This document shows positions 1-6,738 of a stretch of DNA of 64,000 nucleotides, in pieces (position 1 is the stretch's first letter; the number at the start of each line of letters is the position of its first letter). Source of the DNA: Bacillus thermotolerans (GTDB lineage: Bacteria > Bacillota > Bacilli > Bacillales > Domibacillaceae). A program made the translations under genes and the position numbers. The DNA lies in contig NZ_JWJE02000013.1 in assembly GCF_000812025.2 (NCBI RefSeq), positions 1 to 64,000 of the forward strand. Reading direction: 5' to 3'. The notes under the pieces are model-generated. The model did no database searches, had not been told where the DNA came from, and saw only the letters and a program-made list of their open reading frames with translations.

Positions 1-188
1 AATTAAGCTTTGCACACAGTAAAGAACTCCACAGTCTGCGCTATGCACGTTACCGTGGAGTTCAAAAAGTGAAAACGCAAGTTTTGATGACCGCCATCAT
101 ACAAAACTTGAAAAAGTGGGCCAAACTCCGCTCTTTACAGAAAATTGGTCTCCACCTCACTTCTCATATTATAGAAGATTCCGTTTAA
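1..188 (+). CDS. IS1182-family transposase, C-terminal end (partial)
   Basis: The reading frame from base 3 to the stop at 186-188 gives about 61 residues with no start inside the window. It contains SKELHSLRYARYRG and then VKTQVLMTAIIQNLKKW, the usual C-terminal pattern of IS1182-type DDE transposases (a tyrosine/arginine-rich turn followed by a helix of the form L.TA..QN.KK). The rest of the gene lies left of the window, so it is unknown whether the element is intact. A transposase-type hairpin follows at 206-236, then the terminator of the neighbouring YihY gene. Family assignment is from recognised pattern only. Confidence 0.75.
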   Translation, partial: LSFAHSKELHSLRYARYRGVQKVKTQVLMTAIIQNLKKWAKLRSLQKIGLHLTSHIIEDSV

Positions 189-205
189 CAATTCAAAAAA
201 AGTGA

Positions 206-236
206 AAATCCCGGTGAGAATTCACCAGGGTTTTCT
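206..236 (+). terminator. Hairpin downstream of the transposase
   Basis: AAAATCCCGGTGA pairs with TCACCAGGGTTTT (11 of 13 positions) and the right arm ends in T residues. It sits 18 nt after the transposase stop and is probably the element's own terminator. Confidence 0.55.
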
Positions 237-261
237 TGACTAAGTTGTTTTTCAACAACGT

Positions 262-297
262 GAAAACCGCCAGAGAGTTTCCTCTCTGGCGGTTTTC
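262..297 (-). terminator. Terminator of the YihY gene
   Basis: A perfect 16-bp stem (GAAAACCGCCAGAGAG / CTCTCTGGCGGTTTTC) with a 4-nt loop lies just after the minus-strand stop at 304. A-rich and T-rich flanks could make it work on both strands. Confidence 0.75.
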
Positions 298-303
298 GTT
301 TTA

Positions 304-1143
304 TTAGACAGTACGGCCTTTTAATTCATTCATTAACGCATTAATTTCTCCGCCAATCAGGATGATAATGGCTGATAGATAGAACCAGATCATTAAAATA
401 ATGATCCCTCCAATGCTTCCATAAGTGGCAGAGTAGTTTCCAAAGTTATTGACATAGAAAGAAAAACCTAGAGAAACTAAGACCCATCCAACGGCGGCAA
501 AAATCGCTCCTGGAATAACTGCCTTATAGGTTACCTTCAAGTTAGGTGCAAAATAGTAAATTCCAGCAAATACTGCAAACAGCAGCAACGGCGGAATTAA
601 CCATCGAATCCAAGTCCAAATCGTTAAAAATTGCTCAGATACACCTAAATATTCAGAAGCAAACAATCCAATTTGCTTACCAAATACTTGAAGAATAAGA
701 AAGGCTGCTATAACAAGAATCAAGCCGATCGTTAGTAAGATGGACATCCCTCTCGCTTTATAGAAAGGACGCGTTTCTTGGACTTCATAAGCATAATTTA
801 ACCCTTTGATTACTGAATTCATTCCGTTAGAAGCTGACCAAATTGTGGCAATAATACCGAAAGACAACAACCCGCCGCGCTGGTTCTGCAATACCTCATT
901 CAATGTGTCTTCTACAGTCTGGACTGTATCTCCTGGCGCGAAATCACGAATAAGGTTGAACAAGTCCTGCGGGTTGATTGGCAAGTAAGCCAGCAAGGTC
1001 ACCGCAAAGATCAGTAAGGGAAAGAGTGATAACAGAAAATAGTAGGACATTTGAGCAGCCGTATCTGTCACTTTAGATTCTTTTATTCTTCTTAGAAGGT
1101 GCTTGAGAAATACCTTTATACCCGGCTTTCTGCTGGACAACAA
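304..1143 (-). CDS. YihY/BrkB (YfkH-like) inner-membrane protein
   Basis: A 279-residue polytopic membrane protein of the YihY/virulence-factor-BrkB family, historically mis-called RNase BN. About six hydrophobic segments are visible, beginning at the family signature TAAQMSYYFLLSLFPLL (around residue 28) and ending in GGIIILMIWFYLSAIIILIGGEIN without interruption. Function is not established for the family. The start is TTG (two in tandem, 1143 and 1140) behind AAGGAGGTGA. It lies 11 bases after a YtxH-type gene on the same strand, so the two are probably one transcript. In B. subtilis yfkH lies near yfkK and yfkM, both found a few kilobases away here. Confidence 0.85.
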   Translation of the reverse strand: MLSSRKPGIKVFLKHLLRRIKESKVTDTAAQMSYYFLLSLFPLLIFAVTLLAYLPINPQDLFNLIRDFAPGDTVQTVEDTLNEVLQNQRGGLLSFGIIATIWSASNGMNSVIKGLNYAYEVQETRPFYKARGMSILLTIGLILVIAAFLILQVFGKQIGLFASEYLGVSEQFLTIWTWIRWLIPPLLLFAVFAGIYYFAPNLKVTYKAVIPGAIFAAVGWVLVSLGFSFYVNNFGNYSATYGSIGGIIILMIWFYLSAIIILIGGEINALMNELKGRTV

Positions 1144-1154
1144 ATCACCTCCTT

Positions 1155-1502
1155 CTAGTGCGTAACTGAACTATTTGAAGAGCCCGTCGCACTTTCACCA
1201 TCTGGAAGGAATGTGGTTTTTGTTTCATCGACTAAATCTTTCACATCTGGCGTTAATTCCTTCAGGTCACCAACCTTGTTACGGATATAATTCACATCCT
1301 GGCTAATTTGCTGAGCTGTTGATTTTGCACGGTTGGCGATTTCTTTTGAAGACTCGGATAAATTTTGCGGATCCTTTGCCATTTCAAATAAATAGATTGC
1401 CCATTCCTTCATTTCCTGGCGCGTCTGGCGGTCCATTAACGCAATTCCGCCTCCAATTGCTGCACCGATTGCTGCTTTAGTAAAAAAGTTAGCTTTACCC
1501 AT
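1155..1502 (-). CDS. YtxH-like small protein
   Basis: About 115 residues from the ATG at 1502 (MGKANFF), chosen because AAAGG lies at usable distance; an in-frame ATG 12 bases upstream overlaps the RBS. A short glycine/alanine-rich N-terminal hydrophobic stretch (AAIGAAIGGGIAL) is followed by a long charged helical region likely to form a coiled coil, the YtxH (gas-vesicle-like) layout. It is probably membrane-anchored and cotranscribed with the downstream YihY gene. Specific function unknown. Confidence 0.7.
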   Translation of the reverse strand: MGKANFFTKAAIGAAIGGGIALMDRQTRQEMKEWAIYLFEMAKDPQNLSESSKEIANRAKSTAQQISQDVNYIRNKVGDLKELTPDVKDLVDETKTTFLPDGESATGSSNSSVTH

Positions 1503-1541
1503 TTTTATCTTCATCCTTTCTTTAAATAGATCTAACCAGCT

Positions 1542-1569
1542 ATTATATCTGGATAGTTCATACAGTGAA
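1542..1569 (-). promoter_or_regulatory. Putative sigma-A promoter for the YtxH-YihY pair
   Basis: On the minus strand TATAAT is preceded by 16 bases and TTCACT. The -10 is a perfect match and the -35 is weak. Confidence 0.4.
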
Positions 1570-2051
1570 TACTTTCACCTCTGGTGGTTAGCTGTTTTAC
1601 CAATTCCCTGTTTGTAAAATAGCAAAACATCAAACCTTCAAAAAATAGTTCCTTCTATGAGGTAAGGCAAATATAGAAGCGCTTCTTCCTTTTATGTATA
1701 ATCGCCCTTAATACTATTCTTTTATTCCATATTGATCTCCTTCTTTTTCATAGTATGCCTTTCTCCTCTTTTGGTTTGTAGTTTTTACAAAAAAAACCAT
1801 CTGTTCAGAATGTGGATGAGTTCCTTTTGTATCCTTTTTTCCTTGAAATAGGAGCGGGTGTTTCCCCTTCCAATTAACAGAGGTTTACAAAGTATAGATA
1901 GCTGTATGATTTTTACATATATCATGAGTTAGCGCTTTCAGACAATCATTCCTCTTCATCTTTTTTGTCGACAAACTGGTATTTCTTTTTTTAAATAATG
2001 TCTATTATTTTCTGAATGTTCTTATATAATAAAGAAAAAGGGGGGAATGTT
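1570..2051. other. Intergenic region upstream of the first AlsT gene
   Basis: About 480 bases of AT-rich DNA with no convincing ORF. Two CcpA-box-like palindromic cores are visible: GAAGCGCTTC near 1674-1683 and TTAGCGCTTTCA near 1929-1940, each with two or more departures from the usual cre consensus. TATAAT occurs near 2026 just before the RBS. Carbon-catabolite control of the symporter is possible but unproven. Confidence 0.3.
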
Positions 2052-3407
2052 ATGCAGGAGAAATTGTCAGAAGTATTAGGTACAGTCAGCGGTTTTATTT
2101 GGGGGTTGCCATTACTTATTCTTTTAGTTGGTACAGGTATTTATTTAACCTTCCGTCTCGGCTTCCTGCAATTAAGATTGCTGCCTTACTCTCTTAAGCT
2201 TGCATTCAGCAAGAGTCAGGACAAGGGTTCTGAAGGAGATATCTCTCACTTCCAGGCATTAATGACTGCTCTCGCAGCAACTGTCGGAACAGGAAATATC
2301 GTCGGTGTGGCGACTGCTGTTCTTCTTGGGGGACCTGGAGCGATTTTCTGGATGTGGCTTAGTGCCTTTTTCGGTATGGCTACTAAATATGCAGAAGCCA
2401 TTTTAGCTGTTAAGTACCGTGTCCAGGATGAAGACGGAGAAATGTCAGGCGGACCAATGTATTATCTGGAAAGAGGCTTAAAGCAGAAATGGCTCGGTGT
2501 GCTGTTTGCTATTTTTGGTGCTTGTGCTGCCTTTGGTATCGGAAACCTGGTACAGGCCAATGCTGTAGCCGGAGTGATGAACGATACATTTAATGTACCA
2601 TTTTATATCACAGGTATTATCTTAGTTATTTTTGCTGCTCTTGTTTTGCTCGGTGGGATCAAGAGTATCGGACGGGTAACAGCTTTCTTCGTGCCGATTA
2701 TGGCTGCTTTCTACCTGATTGCTGGTCTTATCGTCTTAATTATGAATATTAGTGAGATTCCAGCGGCATTTGCTTTAATCTTTACTGATGCCTTTACGGG
2801 TGAAGCAGTGGCGGGCGGTGCAATCGGAGCTGTTATCCGTTATGGGGTTGCCCGCGGTGTATTCTCGAACGAAGCAGGCCTTGGCTCTGCGCCAATTGCA
2901 GCTGCTGCTGCGAAAACTGACTTGCCCGGCCGTCAAGCGCTTGTTTCCATGACACAAGTATTTATCGATACCATTCTCATCTGCTCTGTGACAGGTTTAA
3001 CAATCGTTATGGCTAATCAATATGGCAGCATTACTAATGCCAGCGCATTAACAAGCGCTTCCTTTGAACACTTCCTTGGCAGTGCCGGTTCTTATGTTGT
3101 TGCTCTTGGCCTATTGTTCTTTGCTTCATCGACAATCATTGGCTGGTCTTATTACGGGGAGAAATGCTTCTCTTACTTATTCAGCAAAAAAGTAGTAAAG
3201 TACTATCGAATTGTTTTCGTAGCTGCCGTCTTTGTCGGGGCCGTTACGAGCCTGGAGTTAGTCTGGCTATTCGCCGATATCATGAATGGCCTAATGGCGT
3301 TCCCTAACTTGGTCGGCTTAATCGGATTGTCCGGGGTAGTCGTCTACGAAACAAAGAAAGTGTTAAAAGCAATTCAAGAAGAGAAGAAACAAAAAGAAGC
3401 TGCTTAA
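2052..3407 (+). CDS. AlsT-family sodium:alanine/glycine symporter
   Basis: A 451-residue member of the AGCS family (AlsT/DagA), which imports small neutral amino acids with Na+. About eleven hydrophobic helices are visible. The signatures GTGNIVGVATAVLLGGPGA and RGVFSNEAGLGSAPIAAAA are present, with normal length for the family. The start is ATG 2052 after a G-rich RBS (AAGGGGGG); a longer in-frame extension to 2016 has no RBS. It is followed directly by a strong terminator, so it is probably monocistronic. A paralogue lies at 6739-8115 and the two differ clearly in sequence. Substrate (alanine, glycine or glutamine) cannot be told from sequence. Confidence 0.9.
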   Translation: MQEKLSEVLGTVSGFIWGLPLLILLVGTGIYLTFRLGFLQLRLLPYSLKLAFSKSQDKGSEGDISHFQALMTALAATVGTGNIVGVATAVLLGGPGAIFWMWLSAFFGMATKYAEAILAVKYRVQDEDGEMSGGPMYYLERGLKQKWLGVLFAIFGACAAFGIGNLVQANAVAGVMNDTFNVPFYITGIILVIFAALVLLGGIKSIGRVTAFFVPIMAAFYLIAGLIVLIMNISEIPAAFALIFTDAFTGEAVAGGAIGAVIRYGVARGVFSNEAGLGSAPIAAAAAKTDLPGRQALVSMTQVFIDTILICSVTGLTIVMANQYGSITNASALTSASFEHFLGSAGSYVVALGLLFFASSTIIGWSYYGEKCFSYLFSKKVVKYYRIVFVAAVFVGAVTSLELVWLFADIMNGLMAFPNLVGLIGLSGVVVYETKKVLKAIQEEKKQKEAA

Positions 3408-3431
3408 CAATCGATTGCCGTCACGAGAAAG

Positions 3432-3482
3432 AAGGCCTGCGCCTGAGGTGTTCATATTAAGAACACACAGGCGTCAGGCCTT
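3432..3482. terminator. Bidirectional terminator between the AlsT gene and bioB
   Basis: A long stem with small bulges, AAGGCCTG...GGTGTTC / GAACAC...CAGGCCTT, lies between convergent genes. It ends in T residues on the plus strand and overlaps the bioB stop codon. Confidence 0.75.
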
Positions 3483-4480
3483 TAATTTTTCATTAACTGA
3501 TCTTCTTTCACAAGATCAATCTCAAAACCAAGGTCTTTCAGCATTTGGTGGTCAGCTGTGCTTTGCTGTCCATTAGTCGTTAAATAATCGCCTACAAATA
3601 TAGAGTTTGCCGGGTACAGTCCGAGCGGCTGCAGGCTCCGTAAATTCACTTCTCTGCCACCAGAGATGCGTATCTCTTTCGTTGGGTTGATAAAACGCAT
3701 AAGCGCCAGCACCTTCAAGCAGTATCGAGGATTTAATTCATCGGTCCCTTCAAGAGGTGTCCCTTCAATCGCGTGTAGAAAATTTACAGGAATGGAATCC
3801 GCATCAAGCGCTCTTAAACTTCTGGCCATGTCGATGACATCTTGCTTCGTCTCCTTCATACCGATAATCACTCCCGAGCACGGAGAAATCCCTTGCTTCT
3901 TAACCGCTTCGACCGTTTGAACACGATCCTGGTACGTATGGGACGTCGTAATCGCAGAATGATGATCTTCCGATGTGTTCAAGTTATGATTGTACCTGTC
4001 CACCCCCGCTTCTTTCAGCTTTGCCGCTTGCTCAGGTTTTAAGATTCCAAGACAAGCACAAACAGTCATATCCTCATGTCTCTCTTTAATCTCCTTCACC
4101 GCAGCCGTTACCTGCTCGAGCTCCTTGCTGCTTGGCCCTCTTCCGCTCGCCACAATACAAAATGTTCCCGCACTTAACCGGCGCGCTTGTTCAGCACCTT
4201 TTACAATGGCCTCCTTATCTAGCATTCTGTACTTTTCTATAGGAGCCGCAGAAATACTTGACTGCGCACAGTAGCCGCAATTTTCCGGACACATCCCTGA
4301 CTTCGTATTCATGATCATATTCAGCTTTACTTTATTACCGTAATAATGATGACGAATGAGATATGACCCTTGCAGCAGCTCAAGCAGCTGCTCATCTGGG
4401 CTATTTAATAGTTGCAATGCCTCTTTATTCGTTAACTCGTACCCCTTAAGAACAGAACGACCTAGTTCCTTCCAATCCAT
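3482..4480 (-). CDS. bioB: Biotin synthase
   Basis: A 332-residue radical-SAM enzyme that inserts sulfur into dethiobiotin, the last step of biotin synthesis. The [4Fe-4S]/SAM motif CPENCGYC is preceded by NTKSGM. Other BioB motifs include YNHNLNTS, GVIIGMKET and SGGREVNLR (arginine binding the [2Fe-2S] cluster). The ATG at 4480 (MDWKELG) follows GGGGGAGA at good spacing; five extra codons upstream lack an RBS. It is the second gene after bioY (25-base gap). No other bio genes are in the window, so precursors are either made elsewhere or dethiobiotin is scavenged. Confidence 0.95.
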   Translation of the reverse strand: MDWKELGRSVLKGYELTNKEALQLLNSPDEQLLELLQGSYLIRHHYYGNKVKLNMIMNTKSGMCPENCGYCAQSSISAAPIEKYRMLDKEAIVKGAEQARRLSAGTFCIVASGRGPSSKELEQVTAAVKEIKERHEDMTVCACLGILKPEQAAKLKEAGVDRYNHNLNTSEDHHSAITTSHTYQDRVQTVEAVKKQGISPCSGVIIGMKETKQDVIDMARSLRALDADSIPVNFLHAIEGTPLEGTDELNPRYCLKVLALMRFINPTKEIRISGGREVNLRSLQPLGLYPANSIFVGDYLTTNGQQSTADHQMLKDLGFEIDLVKEDQLMKN

Positions 4481-4505
4481 CTTTATCTCCCCCATCCTTA
4501 TGTAT

Positions 4506-5102
4506 TTAAGCAGTTTTTCTCACCGTTCTAAAGTAGCTTCGGCTTAAAATCCTATGCTCCAGTCGGTAAGCAAACACCCCTGCACATATGGCCAAAGCAA
4601 TATCTTTCGGCAAAGGGACCGACATCCATAGCCAGGCTAATGAATAGGTAAACCCTTCTGGAGCAGCCGCCCACACTTTGTAGGCCATATACATCCAGTT
4701 GGTACCCGCTACGTAGTTAATCACCATACCAACAAGAGAAGCCGCTACATACATACGGAGGGATTGATTTCGTTCAGTCAGCTTTCCAACTGCATAAGCA
4801 GTAAGTACAAACGAAAGAATAAACCCGAAGGTCGGGCTGACGATAGCGGACATCCCTCCGCTAAATTTCGCAAAGACTGGTACACCAGCTAGTCCAACAA
4901 GCGCATAAACGCCCATAGAAACAGCCCCTAGCCGGCTGCCCAGCACTGCCCCCGCTAAGATAGCAAAGAAGGTTTGAAGCGTAATTGGCACGCCCCCAAC
5001 GACCATGAATGGTGCAATAGAAGTAATATTTGCCCCCACCGCCATGAGCGCTATGAACATTCCAGCGAGACTAATGTCTAAGGCAGTAAGCTTTCTTTTC
5101 AT
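4506..5102 (-). CDS. bioY: Biotin ECF transporter S component
   Basis: A 198-residue membrane protein that binds biotin as the substrate-specific unit of an energy-coupling-factor transporter. About six hydrophobic helices are seen, with the BioY signatures GGVPITLQTFFAILAGAVLG and FAKFSGGMSAIVSPTFGF. The start is ATG 5102 (MKRKLTALD) with a strong GGGGGAGG RBS; a much longer in-frame ORF extends upstream through the promoter and is not real. The shared EcfAA'T module is not in the window. It is cotranscribed with bioB from the promoter at 5142-5170, linking uptake and synthesis under one control. Confidence 0.92.
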   Translation of the reverse strand: MKRKLTALDISLAGMFIALMAVGANITSIAPFMVVGGVPITLQTFFAILAGAVLGSRLGAVSMGVYALVGLAGVPVFAKFSGGMSAIVSPTFGFILSFVLTAYAVGKLTERNQSLRMYVAASLVGMVINYVAGTNWMYMAYKVWAAAPEGFTYSLAWLWMSVPLPKDIALAICAGVFAYRLEHRILSRSYFRTVRKTA

Positions 5103-5141
5103 CCCTTTCCTCCCCCATCCTTTTATTTGAATACATGTAAA

Positions 5142-5174
5142 ATAATAAATTTTTAGTTTACTAATGTCAACTAA
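5142..5174 (-). promoter_or_regulatory. Promoter of bioYB with an overlapping inverted repeat (candidate BirA operator)
   Basis: On the minus strand a perfect -35 TTGACA (5165-5170) is separated by 17 bases from TATTAT (5142-5147). An inverted repeat, TTAGTTTAC / GTCAACTAA on the plus strand at 5153-5174, covers the spacer and -35. BirA controls bio genes in Bacillus, and the GTTAAC-like half sites fit loosely, but the spacing is shorter than a typical BirA box. The promoter is well supported; the operator assignment is inference. Confidence 0.6.
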
Positions 5175-5268
5175 TTTTATAGTTGGGTTTACTAAAATAG
5201 TTATCTCAATTTCTGCTTCTATAACATCCCTCTTTTCAATACAATTCTTAATGTTGAAAAAAGGCACA

Positions 5269-5297
5269 TTGACAAGCACTAAAAAAAATGGAATGAT
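5269..5297 (+). promoter_or_regulatory. Putative sigma-A promoter of yfkK
   Basis: TTGACA, a 17-base spacer, then AATGAT, 27 bases before the yfkK start. Confidence 0.5.
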
Positions 5298-5323
5298 GGA
5301 AACAAAAATACCGGAGAGGATGG

Positions 5324-5551
5324 ATGAACGTGGATCTATCTACAAAGTCCCCTGAAAACATTAAATACATGATAGAGGAGATCACCTCAAAGCTTAGAAT
5401 CGTCAATGCTGGCGCCCTTAAACCTGATCACTTTAATGAATCATCCTATGAAGATTTGAAAGAGATTTATGAACATGTAAACAGCAAGAATAACTTTAGT
5501 CCAAGTGAAATGCAGGCTATTGCAGAAGAATTAGGTAACTTAAAAAAATAA
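5324..5551 (+). CDS. yfkK: UPF0435 protein YfkK
   Basis: A 75-residue soluble, helical, acidic protein matching the YfkK family ([16 protein letters not shown] and [11 protein letters not shown] are typical; the usual family length is about 70). Function is unknown. The ATG is 5 bases after GGAGAGG. In B. subtilis yfkK lies near yfkM and yfkH, and the same neighbours occur here, supporting the assignment. No good terminator follows directly; a 30-bp perfect palindrome and an insertion relic lie between it and yfkM. Confidence 0.85.
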   Translation: MNVDLSTKSPENIKYMIEEITSKLRIVNAGALKPDHFNESSYEDLKEIYEHVNSKNNFSPSEMQAIAEELGNLKK

Positions 5552-5579
5552 AAAACGGCAAGGCATCATGTTTGAATCA

Positions 5580-5609
5580 CTTATGCGAAAGATCGATCTT
5601 TCGCATAAG
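5580..5609. repeat. Perfect 30-bp palindrome with no loop
   Basis: CTTATGCGAAAGATC is followed directly by its exact reverse complement. There is no T tract on either side, so it is not a normal terminator. It lies 28 bases after the yfkK stop, just before the split terminator and transposase relic. Confidence 0.8.
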
Positions 5610-5618
5610 CGATTTAAG

Positions 5619-5651
5619 CACAAAAAAAGCAGCGATTGTCTCGCTGCTTCA
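5619..5651 (-). terminator. Terminator copy 1, left edge of the insertion relic
   Basis: On the minus strand the stem AAGCAGCGA / TCGCTGCTT with loop GACAA is followed by a run of Ts. A 21-bp segment of this hairpin recurs with one mismatch at 6076-6096 on the other side of the transposase relic. Confidence 0.65.
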
Positions 5652-5662
5652 GTTTGTTGACA

Positions 5663-5697
5663 AAAGGGCTCGGAATGGTCTCATTCCGGACCCTTTT
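5663..5697. terminator. Hairpin of the IS relic
   Basis: AAAAGGG..CGGAATG / CATTCCG..CCCTTTT with a 4-nt loop lies downstream of the minus-strand transposase relic, in the same layout as the hairpin at 206-236. Confidence 0.5.
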
Positions 5698-5759
5698 TCG
5701 GCTTTTTACTAGTGTTGACCCTATTTATAAAACAGACTGGACCTCTCCAAGGCCATCAT

Positions 5760-5870
5760 TTAGACCATCTCTGGACCTTGCCAAGTCCAATTGGCTATTT
5801 CCTTAAGATTCATGCTAGCAAAAGTAATCATCGCCTGCATGGACAATTTTTTAAGTCTCCTTAGTGAACT
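5760..5870 (-). pseudogene. Relic of an IS1182-type transposase C-terminus
   Basis: The minus-strand frame ending at the TAA at 5760-5762 reads RRLKKLSMQAMITFASMNL and then KEIANWTW, a transposase C-terminal pattern. Upstream of about 5870 the similarity stops and a GC-rich repeat begins, so only about 36 codons survive. It differs in sequence from the transposase end at 1-188, so the two come from different elements. Confidence 0.7.
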
Positions 5871-5881
5871 TAATTACTCTT

Positions 5882-6009
5882 GTTGATTGGAACGGAAGAC
5901 GCGCAGACTCCTGCGGGATCAGCGGGACAGGTGAGACCCCGCAAAGCGCAGCTTGAGGAGGCTCACCGCCCGCCCCGCGGAAAGCGAAGCGTCTGGAGTG
6001 GAAATCAAC
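5882..6009. repeat. GC-rich interspersed repeat of the kind common in Bacillaceae
   Basis: About 128 bases, much richer in GC than the surroundings, bounded by the inverted ends GTTGATT / AATCAAC. Internal landmarks are GACTCCTGCGGGA, GGTGAGACCCCGC, GAGGAGGCTCACCGC and CCGCGGAAAGCGAAGCG. From memory, this unit occurs many times in Bacillus, Geobacillus and Oceanobacillus genomes; this was not checked. It sits inside the transposase relic. ORFs across it are artefacts. Confidence 0.65.
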
Positions 6010-6072
6010 ACGCTTACAGGCAAAATAAAAAGACTGCAGACGCTCGATTTCCATCGAGTTTGTCTACAGTCT

Positions 6073-6105
6073 GAGGCAGCAATTGTCTCGCTGCTTTTTT
6101 TGTGC
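6073..6105 (-). repeat. Terminator copy 2, right edge of the insertion relic
   Basis: GGCAGCAATTGTCTCGCTGC followed by T7 repeats the hairpin at 5619-5651 with one mismatch. Read after the yfkM stop, this copy keeps the A tract and one arm but its other arm runs into relic DNA, so the T tract after the hairpin is lost. Confidence 0.6.
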
Positions 6106-6624
6106 TTATTGATTAAGAAGCTTTAATGATTCTCTGTTAAAAGCAGGAAGATCATCTGGCGTTCGGCTTGTGACAAGCTGATCCTGACAGACAACTACCT
6201 CCTGATCCTTCACAGTAGCTCCTGCATATTCCATATCTACTTGAATAGATTTATAGCCCGTTGCTGTTCTTCCCTCGAGTGCTTTAGCTGTAATTAAAAG
6301 CTGGGGACCGTGGCAGATCGCGAAGACGGGCTTTTTGGCATCCATGAAATCCTTGGCAAATGCGACGAAACGATCATCCGCACGGAGCTGGTCAGGTGAG
6401 AAGCCTCCCGGTATCAATAGGGCATCAAAGTCGTTTGCTGAAACATCATCAATACCTTTATCAATGGTGATGATTGCTTCCCCATTTTTTCCTTTTACTG
6501 TCTTTCCAGCTTCTTTCTCAATGTTTACCACCTCATGCCCTGCTTCCTTATAGGCATTAACCGGATCTGTGTATTCTACATCTTCTACCATATCTGTAAC
6601 AACAACAGCAATTTTTTTACTCAA
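6106..6624 (-). CDS. yfkM: DJ-1/PfpI family general stress protein (YfkM)
   Basis: A 172-residue single-domain DJ-1/PfpI protein. The nucleophile elbow is AICHGPQLL, the supporting glutamate lies in the N-terminal part, and LLIPGGFSPDQLR is typical of the PfpI-protease/glyoxalase branch. Family members act as deglycases, proteases or chaperones; which applies here cannot be read from sequence. In B. subtilis YfkM is general stress protein 18 in the sigma-B regulon, and a matching sigma-B promoter lies upstream at 6671-6695. Its natural terminator appears to have been split by an insertion downstream. Confidence 0.9.
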   Translation of the reverse strand: MSKKIAVVVTDMVEDVEYTDPVNAYKEAGHEVVNIEKEAGKTVKGKNGEAIITIDKGIDDVSANDFDALLIPGGFSPDQLRADDRFVAFAKDFMDAKKPVFAICHGPQLLITAKALEGRTATGYKSIQVDMEYAGATVKDQEVVVCQDQLVTSRTPDDLPAFNRESLKLLNQ

Positions 6625-6670
6625 TACTAAAACCCCTTTCTTCTATACTCCTTTTATGCACACTTGTATG

Positions 6671-6695
6671 TTTCCCTCTCATAAGAGGACTAAAC
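6671..6695 (-). promoter_or_regulatory. Sigma-B-type promoter of yfkM
   Basis: On the minus strand GTTTAG, 13 bases, GGGAAA, close to the consensus GTTTAA-N12-14-GGGWAW. It lies about 50 bases before the start codon. Confidence 0.7.
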
Positions 6696-6738
6696 ATGAA
6701 GAAGATCTTTCACTATTCACACTATTGCCTGTTCCATT

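Noticed and set aside
5102-5279. 59-codon extension of bioY
   Set aside because: It spans the promoter and has no RBS.
5851-6074. ORFs across the GC-rich repeat on both strands
   Set aside because: Arise from GC-rich, palindromic composition; no RBS or family similarity.
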